The notes beneath the pieces were generated by a model that saw only the letters and a program-made list of their open reading frames with translations, had not been told where the DNA came from and did no database searches. Positions 36,100 through 46,308 of a stretch of DNA of 64,000 nucleotides are shown piece by piece. This stretch comes from Prostheceraeus crozeri (taxonomy: Eukaryota; Platyhelminthes; Polycladida; Euryleptidae). Location: assembly GCA_907163375.1 (NCBI GenBank), contig CAJQUW010014264.1:30037-94036 (forward strand), in the 5' to 3' direction. Position 1 is the stretch's first letter. Each line of letters opens with the position of its first letter. The translations under genes were made by a program, and so were the position numbers.

Positions 36100-36745
36100 A
36101 GTAGTATAGGGTATGATATCCGGCGCGTCCCTTCGCTTCGCTCGCACCGGATATCACACCTTGCCAGATTTTTCAAAATTTAGGTAGTCTCCAAATTTCA
36201 AGAATTTAGGTAGTGACAAATTTTCGAAAAACCAAATTTCAAAAATTTAGGTAGTCTCCAAATTTTGAAAATTTAAGTTGTCTCAAAATATCACGTAATC
36301 GAAAATTTAAGTTGTCTCAAAATATCACGTAATCGAAAATTTATGTTGTCTCAAAATATCATGTAGTCTCAATATACCAGAAGATTGTATTCAAAATATT
36401 TATTCAAAATATTTCTTTAAAAATGGAAACCTCAGAAATGGAAGAAACCTCAAAGGGAACGGCGACGACGAAAGTGGAAGAAACCGCAAGAATATATCCT
36501 TCGTTATCACAGTTAAAAATAAGTGAATTGAATAAAGAAAAACACAAGGATAGAGTACGTTATATGAAAGATAAGGAATCTCAATTATTATTAAGATTAG
36601 AACATTATAAAAAATTAAGAAAGAGATGGTCTAAAGTTAAGAATGTAACACAAGGTATTGGAATATTTTTGACAATAAGTTTAGGTGCTTTAACAATTGT
36701 TATATCTTCAGGTGTTTTAGTAATTCCAGTAATTGCTACTGCTTT
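36100..36745. repeat. Left terminal inverted repeat of the Polinton
   Basis: Matches 51320-51999 in inverted orientation. Structure from the end inward: AGTAGTATAGGG; a hairpin; AATTTAGGTAGTCTCCAAA-type repeats; three near-exact 33-bp direct repeats keyed by CACGTAATCGAAAATTTAAG (about 36283-36355); and the 5' part of the gene at 36423. By hand count the outer 165 bp differ at about 2% of positions, the inner coding part at about 7%. Confidence 0.88.
36114..36156. repeat. Terminal hairpin, left
   Basis: TGATATCCGG (36114-36123) pairs exactly with CCGGATATCA (36147-36156) around a 23-base GC-rich loop containing CTTCGCTTCGCTCG. It lies 14 bp from the element's end. The mirror hairpin is at 51948-51985. 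Confidence 0.75.
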
Positions 36746-37043
36746 AACAGGTACGGGTGTTTTTGCAACTTCACTTGTCACGATGTTAGATAAATCTTTA
36801 ATTACTAAGAAACGAAAATCATTAAAAAATAAACATTCTCACGTTAAAGAAGTTTGTGATAAACTGCATTATTACTTTCAAAGAGTATGTGATAATGTTA
36901 TTACGTTAGATGAGATTGAAAATTTTGATGAAATAGCTAATGAAGTAAATCAAATATCATTTCATTTAAAGTCCGAAAAGTTCATGACAAGAATAAACAG
37001 GATGGCAAAATTTCTAATGAAGAAAATGATAAAATTTTTTTAG
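36423..37043 (+). CDS. Two-segment membrane protein of the Polinton
   Basis: 206 residues. The amino part is polar and charged (LKISELNKEKHKDRVRYMKD, then a basic helix ending KKLRKRWSKV). Then comes a hydrophobic hairpin at about residues 80-125 (GIGIFLTISLGALTIVISSG and VLVIPVIATALTGTGVFATS) and a charged carboxy tail. This looks like a membrane-inserted protein. No family is recognised with certainty, though similar small membrane proteins are common near Polinton ends. The first half lies inside the terminal inverted repeat, so a partial copy exists at 51437-51628 on the minus strand. Its ATG follows TTTAAAA, a context shared by other genes of this element. Confidence 0.6.
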   Translation: METSEMEETSKGTATTKVEETARIYPSLSQLKISELNKEKHKDRVRYMKDKESQLLLRLEHYKKLRKRWSKVKNVTQGIGIFLTISLGALTIVISSGVLVIPVIATALTGTGVFATSLVTMLDKSLITKKRKSLKNKHSHVKEVCDKLHYYFQRVCDNVITLDEIENFDEIANEVNQISFHLKSEKFMTRINRMAKFLMKKMIKFF

Positions 37044-37184
37044 AAGAGCTAAAAACTTTATTAAACAAAACTTTATTAAACAAAACTTAAAACGAAAAGA
37101 TGTCAGACAACAAAACAATAAAAAAAATAATTTGTTCAGTAAAATGTTTTTGTTGTATTCGAATGCTACCACAAAATTCAAATA

Positions 37185-38011
37185 TTATATTTTAAAAATG
37201 GATAAAATTAAAGCTGATAATTTTAAAAGAATTAAACAATTAGATGAGTTAATAAAACAAAAAATGTTAAGAAAGAAAATCATCTTCAGCATAGAATGAT
37301 AAAAGCTGTTATTCAATCTGATATGTTTGAAAAAATGCAGCAAACCGAGCAAGTAAAAACTGATTTTGAAAAAACTATGGAACCATTCAAAACTCTTGAA
37401 AAAGAAAGTACAAATAATGATAAACAAATTAATATAGCAGATCCAGAACACAAAACTATATTAGATGACTATGGATTACTAGAATCAAACATTAATAAGA
37501 AATTACCAAATCTATGCAATTTCAACATTCGATTTCATTTATAGATGGAAAAACAATATCTAGATTTTATCTCGGACAAAAAGAAATATTTCCACAGCCT
37601 TTTCGAGGTTTAATTTTTTCACCAGATAAATATCCTTTTAATTTAGATAGAAATTTTTTTGATCTTTTAAGAGGAGCACATTTAAATAATTATGCCGTAG
37701 AAGATCTCATAAAATAAGCTATGTTAGATATAGTTAAAGCAGGAAAAACTCTTAAACGTTATAGAGAATTAGAAAATTTATTATCAACGGGAGTTAAAGT
37801 AGGAAAAGGTTTCAAAACTGAAACAACTGTATTCTTACCAGATGATCCACAAGAATTACTAAATAGATTAAATATTTTAATATCTGCAATAAAAGAAGGA
37901 CATAATTCTAGTTTCAATGAAATTCATGCTATATTGAAAAGACTGTTAGAAAAGAAGATTCTAAATGAAGAGCATTATAAAAGTATAGCTGAAATATGTT
38001 GTTGTTTTTAA
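37185..38011 (+). pseudogene. Coiled-coil Polinton protein of unknown role, broken
   Basis: The region contains charged heptad-like sequence (DNFKRIKQLDELI; QQTEQVKTDFEKTMEPFKT). It then has a block FIDGKTISRFYLGQKE with LIFSPDKYPFNLDRNFFDLL, and finally a helical carboxy part (LDIVKAGKTLKRYRELENLL, then LLEKKILNEEHYKSIAE). Proteins with a similar middle block followed by a helical tail are seen in Polintons, with no assigned function. The reading is interrupted, so it is listed as a pseudogene. Confidence 0.5.
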
Positions 38012-38053
38012 TTTTTTTATGAAAAAATATTTATTCAAAACTTTAACTAAAAA

Positions 38054-38857
38054 ATGTCTTCGAGAGAATTATCATCAGCAGATTTAGACAAAATTAATAA
38101 TCATTTAGAAAATCTAACAGAGATTTCGGGTTCATCAAAATTTAGTACGACGTTAAAAATTATAACAACTACTTCATCACACACTTGTAATTTAGAACCC
38201 ATTCTACATTTGGAACAAAATGAAAATTATCAAATTGCATTGACTAGTATCTCCACATTTAACACTATTCAAAATGTTATAAAAGATGTGAATGATCAAT
38301 TTAGATATTCTACTGATAAAGGCAAAACGTGGAAAGTACTAACTTTTCTTCCTGGTTCTTACGAAGTTGAATCAATATCAAATGAAATTAAGAGACATTT
38401 AGGTATACCATTTAAAGATAAGAAACAATTACATTTTGCTGTTAAACCGGCAGTTAATAAATTTTCTCTTACTTTAGACGAAAATCATCAAGTTGATTTT
38501 AATCATGATAGATCATTGTCAAAGCTATTAGGATTTAATAAACAAACCTGTAGTCAAGGTTATCATTTAGGTGAGAAGATTCCAAAAATAACTGAAATAA
38601 ATTCAATTGTTGTACATTGTGACATTATTGAAGGAGGATATATAAATGGTAAATTGTCAATTTTAAAATTCAGTTTTCCAGCTTTTACTGTACCCATTGG
38701 TTATAGATTAAATGTAATTCCACAAACATTAATATATTTCCCTATTACAAGAAAAACTATTATCAACATTAACATTAGAATCACTGATGAGAAAGGGCAA
38801 GAAATAAATTTTGGAGGTGAAGAGATTATGATAAATCTTTTGGTTAGAGAAGTTTAA
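38054..38857 (+). CDS. Penton-like minor capsid protein
   Basis: 267 residues, apparently whole. A short polar amino end is followed by a beta-rich body: YQIALTSISTFNTIQNVI near residue 60, a middle part with FLPGSYEVESISNEIK, and a carboxy part with FSFPAFTVPIGYRLNVIPQT and NINIRITDEKGQEINFGGEE. Size, position before the ATPase and sequence style agree with the single jelly-roll minor capsid (penton) of Polintons and adintoviruses, which would form the capsid vertices. No catalytic motif exists to confirm this; fold prediction would be decisive. The ATG has the shared CTAAAAA context. Confidence 0.6.
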   Translation: MSSRELSSADLDKINNHLENLTEISGSSKFSTTLKIITTTSSHTCNLEPILHLEQNENYQIALTSISTFNTIQNVIKDVNDQFRYSTDKGKTWKVLTFLPGSYEVESISNEIKRHLGIPFKDKKQLHFAVKPAVNKFSLTLDENHQVDFNHDRSLSKLLGFNKQTCSQGYHLGEKIPKITEINSIVVHCDIIEGGYINGKLSILKFSFPAFTVPIGYRLNVIPQTLIYFPITRKTIININIRITDEKGQEINFGGEEIMINLLVREV

Positions 38858-38939
38858 TTTTCTTCTTCTTCTTCTTCTTTTTCTTTAAAAACAAAAAATA
38901 AAAATAAAAATTTTTTATTAAAAAATGAGTGAAGTGCAT

Positions 38940-39667
38940 TAAATAAAAAATTAAATAAAAAAACTCAAATTTAATCATCATCCAAATTTATCTAATAAAG
39001 TTTTGTCAGTTATTTGTGGAAGATCAGGTTGTGGAAAAACGAATCTATTATTTAAAATTTTAACGACTCCAAATTTTTTGGATTATAACAATCTTATAAT
39101 TTATACAACAACAGCAGAACAACCCGTCTATCAATTTTTAAAATATGGATTTGAAAATAATCTTAAAAAACAGCAATTGCTTCATTATTCAAAGAATATG
39201 AAAAATCTGAATATGAAGAAGAAATAAGTTCGTGGTGTGAAGAGGCACCAAAAAATAATCAGTTATTAGAATCCAATGAAAATAAGCATATAAAAATACA
39301 ATTAATAGATGATAGTGGTAATATGCAAGATCCTAGTAAACTAGATAAAACAATGAAACATTGTGTAATTTTTGATGATTGTGTCAATGATAGAAATCAG
39401 TCAGTTCACAGAAATTATTTCACAAGAGGTAGACATAACAACTGCAGTGTTTTTTATTTAACACAAAGTATGTATTCATTAGATGGAGGTGTTATTGGAA
39501 AGAATGCAAACATATTTATACTTTTTGAAATAAATGCAAGAAACTTAAGTGATTTGTTAAGAGATTTATGCGTAAGAAATAAAGATCAATTTAAACAATC
39601 GTGTAACAATGCTTGGTCAAAAGATTATGGCTTCATTACAATTAATATTGATAAAAAAAATTCATGA
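38940..39667 (+). pseudogene. Packaging ATPase (FtsK/HerA type), broken
   Basis: The Walker A loop GRSGCGKTNLL is preceded by the beta strand LSVIC, and a Walker B strand (CVIFDDCV) lies about 115 codons later. Further on come NYFTRGRHNNCSVFYLTQSM, the Gln-bearing sensor strand, and NIFILFEINARNLSDLLRDL. These are the marks of the A32-like genome-packaging ATPase of Polintons, which would pump DNA into capsids. The gene is interrupted. The homologous gene of the third element (60563-61180) looks whole. Confidence 0.8.
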
Positions 39668-39696
39668 CAGAGTTATCGAACAATTGTTCTCTGACT

Positions 39697-39723
39697 AGGC
39701 TTCGCCTCGAGGGGCTTCGCCCC
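39697..39723. terminator. Pair of GC-rich hairpins after the ATPase gene
   Basis: AGGCTTCGCCT (39697-39707) and GGGGCTTCGCCCC (39711-39723) form 4- and 5-bp stems closing a TTC loop, 30-55 bases after the ATPase stop in otherwise AT-rich DNA. Similar small hairpins follow other genes of this element, which suggests a transcript 3'-end signal (inference). Confidence 0.45.
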
Positions 39724-39793
39724 GACTGAAAGTCGATAGAAAATATTTTCGCGGAGTGATCGAATAATTTTTTCTTAATAAAAATAAAAAAAT

Positions 39794-40099
39794 ATGTTGA
39801 ATGCTTACAAGATAGAACATGTACTAGTTTTAAAAGATTATCGTCATCCTACAAACCCTATCAATTCGAAGAAAGAAGTTAGATTTTATTATCATCATAA
39901 ATATGTAGCGCTCGTTACAGATTATAAAACAAAACATGGTATTAAACCGTGTGTTAAAACAAAAGACTTTCTACTTTGTTTAAGAAGTTTCCGAGTATTT
40001 TTGGCATACAATAATTTATGGTTGTTGGTTAAGAAAGAAAATTTAACAACACATGAATTAGAAACATTACATCAATTAAATATTCCGGTGTATATGTAA
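39794..40099 (+). CDS. Small conserved-looking protein, unknown
   Basis: 101 residues, apparently whole: MLNAYKIEHVLVLKDYRHPT at the start, FYYHHKYVALVTDYKTKHGI in the middle and a hydrophobic-aromatic carboxy half (VFLAYNNLWLLVKK). No known domain recognised. It lies between the ATPase and the polymerase genes on the same strand. Confidence 0.5.
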   Translation: MLNAYKIEHVLVLKDYRHPTNPINSKKEVRFYYHHKYVALVTDYKTKHGIKPCVKTKDFLLCLRSFRVFLAYNNLWLLVKKENLTTHELETLHQLNIPVYM

Positions 40100-40124
40100 A
40101 AATGCATGTTTTCTTTTAAAAAAT

Positions 40125-40364
40125 ATGAATCGTGAAATGTCTCTCGGACTAGCGTCTAGGATTGATGAATTAAACAAGAAACAAATTGCAGAGTTTGATG
40201 CACTAATTAAACGCAGCAAACTTATTAAAAAACAGAAACGTAGTATTAAACGTAGTATTAAAACAAAGAAACGTGGAACAAAAGAAATATTGGAAACTCC
40301 TATTACTGATATTTTTTTGATGATAGAATTAAGGATGAACTTGGTGAACATTATACATGTATAA
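40125..40364 (+). CDS. Small basic protein, unknown
   Basis: 79 residues, starting MNREMSLGLASRIDELNKK with a lysine/arginine-rich centre (KKQKRSIKRSIKTKKRG). The amino part is strongly helical. It ends close to the polymerase gene region and may be part of that gene's leader rather than a separate protein. No domain recognised. Confidence 0.4.
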   Translation: MNREMSLGLASRIDELNKKQIAEFDALIKRSKLIKKQKRSIKRSIKTKKRGTKEILETPITDIFLMIELRMNLVNIIHV

Positions 40365-43300
40365 TTTATTTAATCCAAATGAAATTAAATATGAAAATGT
40401 ATCTTTTATTAATGTAGTAAATGATATGCGGAAACTTTTAGCAAATGGTAAAATTATTAATTTACTTGGAAAAGTTATTAAAGATCAGGAAAATATAATT
40501 CAAAATTTTTACGTAACCTTCTATAATAAAAAATCATTTGAAACATGGTTTTCCAATCTGGAAGAGAAATCAGATAGCCAGGAATGGATTTTTACAGGTG
40601 ATATTAAATATGAAGATTTTGGAATGAAGTTTGTACAAAGATCACATAGAGGTGCAGGTATTAATATGAAATATAGAATCAAAGAATAGTTCGGTGAATA
40701 TTGTTATATTCCCTCTGAAGATTTTTGTTTTATTAAATGTTATAATGTTTTACGAGGTTTTAATGAAGAACAAGGAGAAATGATGAAATAAATGTTTAAT
40801 AACTTTTTGTATAAAGAGAAAGCCACATCTACAACAGGAGTAATGTCAAACTGCAAATTTTCTCAGTTCAATAAATTTTTTGGAGAAAGTGTTCAGTATT
40901 ACAGTCCTTCGAATCGTCATTTAAATCCTAGAGGAATTGAAACGTTTCATAATTATGTTTATTACAATTATTTTCACGAAGGTTCAACAATTGGACACTA
41001 TTGTTTAATTAATAAATCTCATAAATTAAAAGCTATTAGAGAAATTGAAAATAGTTTCAAACCAATATATAAAACAGTTACTGATGGAAATCTAACAACG
41101 CGTCCATATAAAGTCATAACAAAGAACAAAATTGACTATAGTTCAACATATATTTGGGATCTCCAAACTTTTCTTGATCGTAACTGTTCAACAGCTCATC
41201 CTATTCCTTATGCTGTAGGAGCTATTAATTTTAATAAATTTATATGTTGCTTACCGAAACAAAGATTGAAAGAATTAGAAACACGTTTGTTAAGTGATAT
41301 GATTAAAATTAAACGAACAAAAGATGAAGATGAAATTAAAAAACTTAAAAAACAAATTAATGAGTATAATAATTTAACTGAATTAGAATTTAATAAACTT
41401 CAAAATTGTGTGAAAATATTTACGAGAACTGAGGATGATGAATGTCCAATGGGGGGGAAACCCAGAGGACGCATGTCCGATACATCAATTTTTCAAAACT
41501 CTTGGAAAATTTAATTATTCGAAAGTAACTTTAATAGCTCACAATTCATCAGATTTTGATTCTTATTTTCCGATAAAAGCTAATTTTAAATTATCTAAAC
41601 CGCCTCTAAAAACTTCAAGAGGAATATTGACTGCTTCATTACAAAATCCTTATACAACTGAATATGTTAGTGGATATATTCAAAAATCTTTTAGATTTAA
41701 AAATAATAGTAATAATAATACGAAAAAAATTCATCTCCAGGTAAATTAGCACTTCAAACTATTATAATGAAATGTAGTTATCAACATGTAAAAACAAGTC
41801 TTTCTAAATGGTGTGAGAATTTTAAAATTCCTACCAATGTGTGTAAATTAAATTATGAAATTGGAAACATAGCACATGAAAATTATAAAGAAAAAGAAAA
41901 TGAATGGAGACCATATTTAGTTCACGATATTCTTTCTTTAGCTTTTTGTATCTACAAATATAATAATGTTATGCGAGATTTAGTTGGTGAAGATGTAACT
42001 ACTAATTTAACATCCTCCGCTTTAACATTTAACGGTTGGATGAAAAGCGTACAAAATGACAATATAAATATTCATTCTCACATAGATTTATGGGCTAGAA
42101 ATTATATTAGAAAATCTGTTAAAGGTGGAGGGGTTTCAGCAAATATAAGAAAATACATATCTCCATTTTGTAACATCTTGTTACCAATATTAAAACAGTA
42201 TTTACCTGGTCGCTACGCTGGGGGGACTTTGTTCCCTGGAAGTTATTTAATAGATTTAATGAAACAGTATCGAGATTTAGGAGATAAAACTGAAATTTGT
42301 AAGAAAATTTCAAATCAACTACTTGAACAAAAAAATGAATTTCTAATGGCTTTTGATGCAACGTCTTTATATCCATCAGCTATGTGTGATGAAAATTCAG
42401 AATACCCTAAATCTGAATCAGCAAGAAAATTTCGTCAAGAAGAAGAACGAGAAATAGTATCTAAATTTAATACTCAAACATTTGGACCTAAAACTGTAAT
42501 ATTTGCAGTTGTGTTTCAATATCCCAATGATATGTTTTTTCAACCAGCTCCCATAAAAGATAAAGTTAAAAATCGAAATAATAATTCTCATGTAAAAGTA
42601 ATCAGGTTTAGAAATGGTATATGTCGTAATGTATTAACTTCTGTAGACATACAAGAAATTGTTAGATGTGGTGGAAAAATCTTACATATTAATGATGGTA
42701 TAATTTATGAAAAAAATTATCAAGTTTCATCATTTCGAAATTATATTGAAAAACTTTTTAATTTGAGAAAAAAATATAAATCAGAAGGAAACACTGTAGG
42801 CGATGAGTTAATTAAATTACTGATGAATTCGCTATATGGCAAAACTGTACAAAAAGATATAACCACTAAATATCATTTATGGAATGAGAATACATTGAGA
42901 AAAAATTTCACTCAAGAGGTAAAAGATTATGAAAAATTAAATGATGAATAATATTTAGCGAAAGTAGAAATGGAAGATGATGAATTTCTTAAAGCTAATA
43001 TTGTAAAAGATGGGAAGACGTCATTCATGCCATGACACTTAGGTTCTTTTATTCTTTCTCACTCTAGAAGAATCATGAATAACTTTATTTTAGAAATTAA
43101 TGGTTTCAACGAAAAATACATTCATTATACAGATTCAGTAACAGCTGACACGCCTGTAATATTGAGAAATAATAATTCAATACTTATTTCTAGAATAGAT
43201 AGTATTGTAGACAACTATAAAATTAATCCGTTTGAAATTAATGGTGATATGAAAGAAATTTCATTAGTTGATAATTTAGAAATTTATACTCATAATGGAT

Positions 43301-44676
43301 GTAGCAAAGTAAAAAAATTATTAGACATTACATAAATAAAAGTATTTATCGAAAAGGAACAAAAATGGGAATAGTAGATGTTGCTGAAGATCATTCATTG
43401 TTAGATGAAACAGGTAATGAAATAAAGCCACAAGAATTAAATGAAGAAACAAATTTACTACATAATAAATTATTTTTACACGACAATACAATCATATTAG
43501 AACAAATTTTAAGTGATATTTATTTGAATGATCCACCTAATTTAAGATGTAAGCAAGCATTTATAGAAGGGTTCTTTTTAGGAGATGGTTCTGCTGGAAT
43601 CTATAATTATAAATCAGGAGTCAGATATTGTTGTACTTTAAATAACCAAGACCTTAACCTCTTATTTAAATTACAAACATATGTTAATGAAGTTTACAAA
43701 AATGATTGTAAAATATATGATATAATGAGATAATCTATAGTATACAAACTTAATTTTCAAAATCCAAAACAATATGCTATATACTTTAGTAAAAATTATT
43801 ATAATCAGTTTAGAGAAAAACGTGTTCCTTGGAATGTTCTAAATGCTGAATATAATATTAGATATTGGTTCTTTGTTGGATTTTATGCAGCAGATGGGAG
43901 CAAGAAATCTTTTTTTACAAGTAAATATGCAACTTTTTGTTTTACACAGAAAAATAAAGAAACCTTTAGTGGTTTATACAATTTGGCATCATCTCCAGGT
44001 ATTAATTTGGTAGTAAGCGAAAGACAAGATAAACCATTGTGTTTTACTGCGTGTCAAGTTGAAAATGATATTACCAAAAATGTTACCACTGTAAGATATT
44101 TACATAATAAGCCACAATATGTCTATGATATTGAAACAGGAGATGGCGCATTTAATTGTGGCTTTCCATTGATTGTAAAAAACACTGATTCAATATACAT
44201 TTCTAATGAGCTCTTCAATAAATTAGATGCTGCTGGATATGTTGGGGGAGAATTGTGTCAAGGAAAAAATGATTATGGAAATGGTGGAATTATTTTTTCA
44301 ATGTTTATTGCACCTAAAGTAAAATACTGTATTACTGTAGATGAACAAAGAAGACTTAGTGAAAAGGAAACATTTAAAGGATATTCACAAAATAAAGTAA
44401 TGTTGGAGGTTTTCTAAAATTATATTCGGGTAAAACGTTATCGACTACAGTTAATAAACCATGGAAAAGATCTTTAGAAACTGGAATTAGTATTCCTGAT
44501 AAAAATAATAATACTGAGGAAAAAAAATTTTCTGGTCAAATGAATATTCTTAAACGTCAAGCACCTGATGAAAATGAAATTATGTTACCTTATAACGGAG
44601 AAGATATTCAAGCTGAAATATTTCAAACAATCGTCAGTGAGAGTAATTTAAGTGATGATGATGCCAGGTGCGAATA
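40357..44676 (+). pseudogene. polB: Protein-primed DNA polymerase B with intein, broken
   Basis: This is the replicative polymerase of the Polinton. Visible blocks in order are: a HRGAGINMKYRI region; exonuclease region YIWDLQTFLD near 41160; TLIAHNSSDFDSYF (exonuclease motif II) near 41530; a YSYK-region-like segment; polymerase motif A FLMAFDATSLYPSAM near 42345; motif B ELIKLLMNSLYGKTV near 42810; and motif C near 43125 and 44184, split by an intein (43135-44183). After the intein, SIYISNELFNKLDAAGYVGG continues the palm and thumb. It is of the DNA_pol_B_2 type and uses protein priming. The gene is broken in several places. Confidence 0.88.
43135..44183 (+). other. LAGLIDADG intein inserted in PolB motif C
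   Basis: About 350 codons long. Amino-terminal splicing block SVTADTPVILRNNNSILIS starts with Ser directly after the polymerase YTD. A block-B-like DVAEDHSLLDE follows. Two LAGLIDADG dodecapeptides are present: FIEGFFLGDGSAG (near 43560) and FFVGFYAADGSK (near 43870). The carboxy-terminal block is YVYDIETGDGAFNCGFP, ending in Asn, and the next residue is Thr of the polymerase TDS. The insertion lies inside the YxDTDS catalytic motif, the site used by many archaeal and giant-virus PolB inteins. A bifunctional intein would excise itself from the protein, and its endonuclease would spread the insertion. This copy shares the broken state of its host gene. Confidence 0.88.
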
Positions 44677-44679
44677 ATA

Positions 44680-44800
44680 ATTTTTTTTATTACATCTAAA
44701 AACTTATTACATCTAAAAATTTATATCTATAAATATTATTACATCTAAATATTTATATCTAAAATTTATTTCCATGACGTATATGTTTTATTGTTAAAAA
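44680..44800. repeat. AT-rich direct repeats before the fibre-like gene
   Basis: The word TTATTACATCTAAA recurs about three times, with ATTTATATCTA variants between, up to the TTGTTAAAAA directly preceding the next ATG. Confidence 0.6.
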
Positions 44801-45681
44801 ATGATGTTACCAAATGTTGGTGGAGGTGCATATATCCCGAATAATCGTGAATCAGAAATAGAAAATTATATTATGAAAACTGGAGACGTTTTATCTGGTC
44901 CATTGCATCTTTCTATTCTTCCGCAACAAAATACAGAGTTGACAAATAAACAATATGTTGATACACAAATCGATGACTTAAAAGAAAAATATATAAATGA
45001 TGTTTTGTTTCCACTGATGAATGAATTAAAGTTGCTTAAACTTAATGACAAATTATTAAACGAAAAATTATTAAAACTTGACAAAAAGGATAGACAGCTA
45101 GAAGCAGAAATAGCAAAACTTTTTAAAAAGATTTCTGAACAATCAAAAATTTTAATATTACTTTCTATAAACTTAAAATCTGCAGTCATTACAAATAAAC
45201 ATCAGATAAAATTATTGAAAGAACAATTGGAAGATGAAATAGAAAAACTTCCTGAAAGAATTTAAAAAAATTTAAAGCAGTTACAAACTACATTCCAAAA
45301 AAGTGTTGATGAATTGAGTTCTAAAATTACTCAACAAATGAAAAAGATGAATAGAATAATAAATGAAGTAAACTCACTTAATCAAAAAATTGATAAAATG
45401 AAAACTCTTAAAATCAATTTAGAAAATTAATTAAAGAAAAAGTTACAAGAAAACTCTAAAGGAAATAAAGAACAGTTATATGCTGTTAAAAATCAGTTAG
45501 ATGTTCTTAAAGTTCAATTGAATGCTCTTAAAACGGCGTTGAAGATTAATCAGCAGAAAATGCAAGTTAATAGAAAAGAAATTAAAATACATCACACGCT
45601 GCTTGACGCAATAGATAAAGTGCAACGGTCAATTAATAAAGTCATCACGAAGTTGTTATCTATTCACACACGTAAATCTTG
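44801..45681 (+). pseudogene. Tail-fibre-like coiled-coil protein
   Basis: The amino end (MMLPNVGGGAYIPNNRESEI) is followed at about residues 26-55 by MKTGDVLSGPLHLSILPQQ and TNKQYVDTQIDDLK. This matches the motif 'GDxxxGxLxL...Nx(x)YVD' repeated in bacteriophage tail-fibre and receptor-binding proteins. Then about 230 codons of leucine/lysine heptad repeats follow, a long trimeric-type coiled coil. Position among virion genes and this layout suggest a vertex spike or fibre. The reading is interrupted beyond the first 154 codons. The motif is short, so the link to phage fibres needs structural support. Confidence 0.6.
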
Positions 45682-45684
45682 ATC

Positions 45685-45695
45685 GGACCTTGTCC
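45685..45695. terminator. Hairpin after the fibre-like gene
   Basis: GGACCTTGTCC forms a 4-bp stem with a CTT loop. The closely related GGACCTTTTGTCC follows another gene at 48251, which points to a shared 3'-end signal. Confidence 0.4.
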
Positions 45696-45769
45696 AGAGT
45701 CTTTAGCCAATGACGCACGTAAATCTTAACGTAAATATTTTTTCCAAAAGTCAAATTTAATCCTAAAAA

Positions 45770-46165
45770 ATGCCTATAATTTATAAACACAATCTTAAAC
45801 ATTTTGCTTCAAATCAAAAAATAGCACATGAACCATCTATGAAATCTCTTTACCATTACAACAATGTAGAAACAATTCAAAAAGAAGGAGATAGTGTAGA
45901 CAGCGTAGCTAGTGTAAACAGCGGAGCTGGCATCTTTTCTGGCATAGGAAGTATCGTTAACTTATTAAAAAATATTAAAGATTTGATTACATCTGCTGCA
46001 AAAGGCGCAGCTGCTATAGGTAGTACAGCTAGTGCAATATCAAATGCTGTTAAGTCTCAAAACGAATTAAAACAACTAGAAACTATTCGTAAACTTAAGA
46101 ATGATTCTGAAGAACTAAAAAAATTAAAAAAAACTTTCAGAGGAAACAAAAAACAAAATTGCTAA
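45770..46165 (+). CDS. Amphipathic core-type protein (pVI/pX-like candidate)
   Basis: 131 residues. Polar amino third, then a glycine/alanine-rich amphipathic stretch (SGAGIFSGIGSIVNLLKNIK, then SAAKGAAAIGSTASAISNAV) and a basic helical tail (KLKNDSEELKKLKKTFRGNK). Small proteins with an amphipathic helix and basic tail next to the capsid genes of Polintons are compared with adenovirus pVI or pX, which disrupt membranes or bind DNA in the virion. Assignment is by character and position only. Confidence 0.45.
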   Translation: MPIIYKHNLKHFASNQKIAHEPSMKSLYHYNNVETIQKEGDSVDSVASVNSGAGIFSGIGSIVNLLKNIKDLITSAAKGAAAIGSTASAISNAVKSQNELKQLETIRKLKNDSEELKKLKKTFRGNKKQNC

Positions 46166-46308
46166 CATAGCTGCAGGGTCTGAGAGTAAACATGAGAAGA
46201 AATCAGGCGTAGCCATAGAACCTACGGTTCGTTTAATTGAAGAAATAAGAGGTAATGGTACGCAGTTAGGTACCGGTTTAGCAAAATTCTAAGATTATAT
46301 TTTAGTAA

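Noticed and set aside
36283-36355. CRISPR-like array from the 33-bp repeats
   Set aside because: The units are contiguous, without spacers, and repeated in the other terminal repeat: a minisatellite of the Polinton ends in eukaryotic DNA.
44801-45265. Bacterial or phage contamination, suggested by the tail-fibre motif
   Set aside because: The frame is embedded in a continuous Polinton with the same AT-rich composition and the same start-site context as its neighbours.
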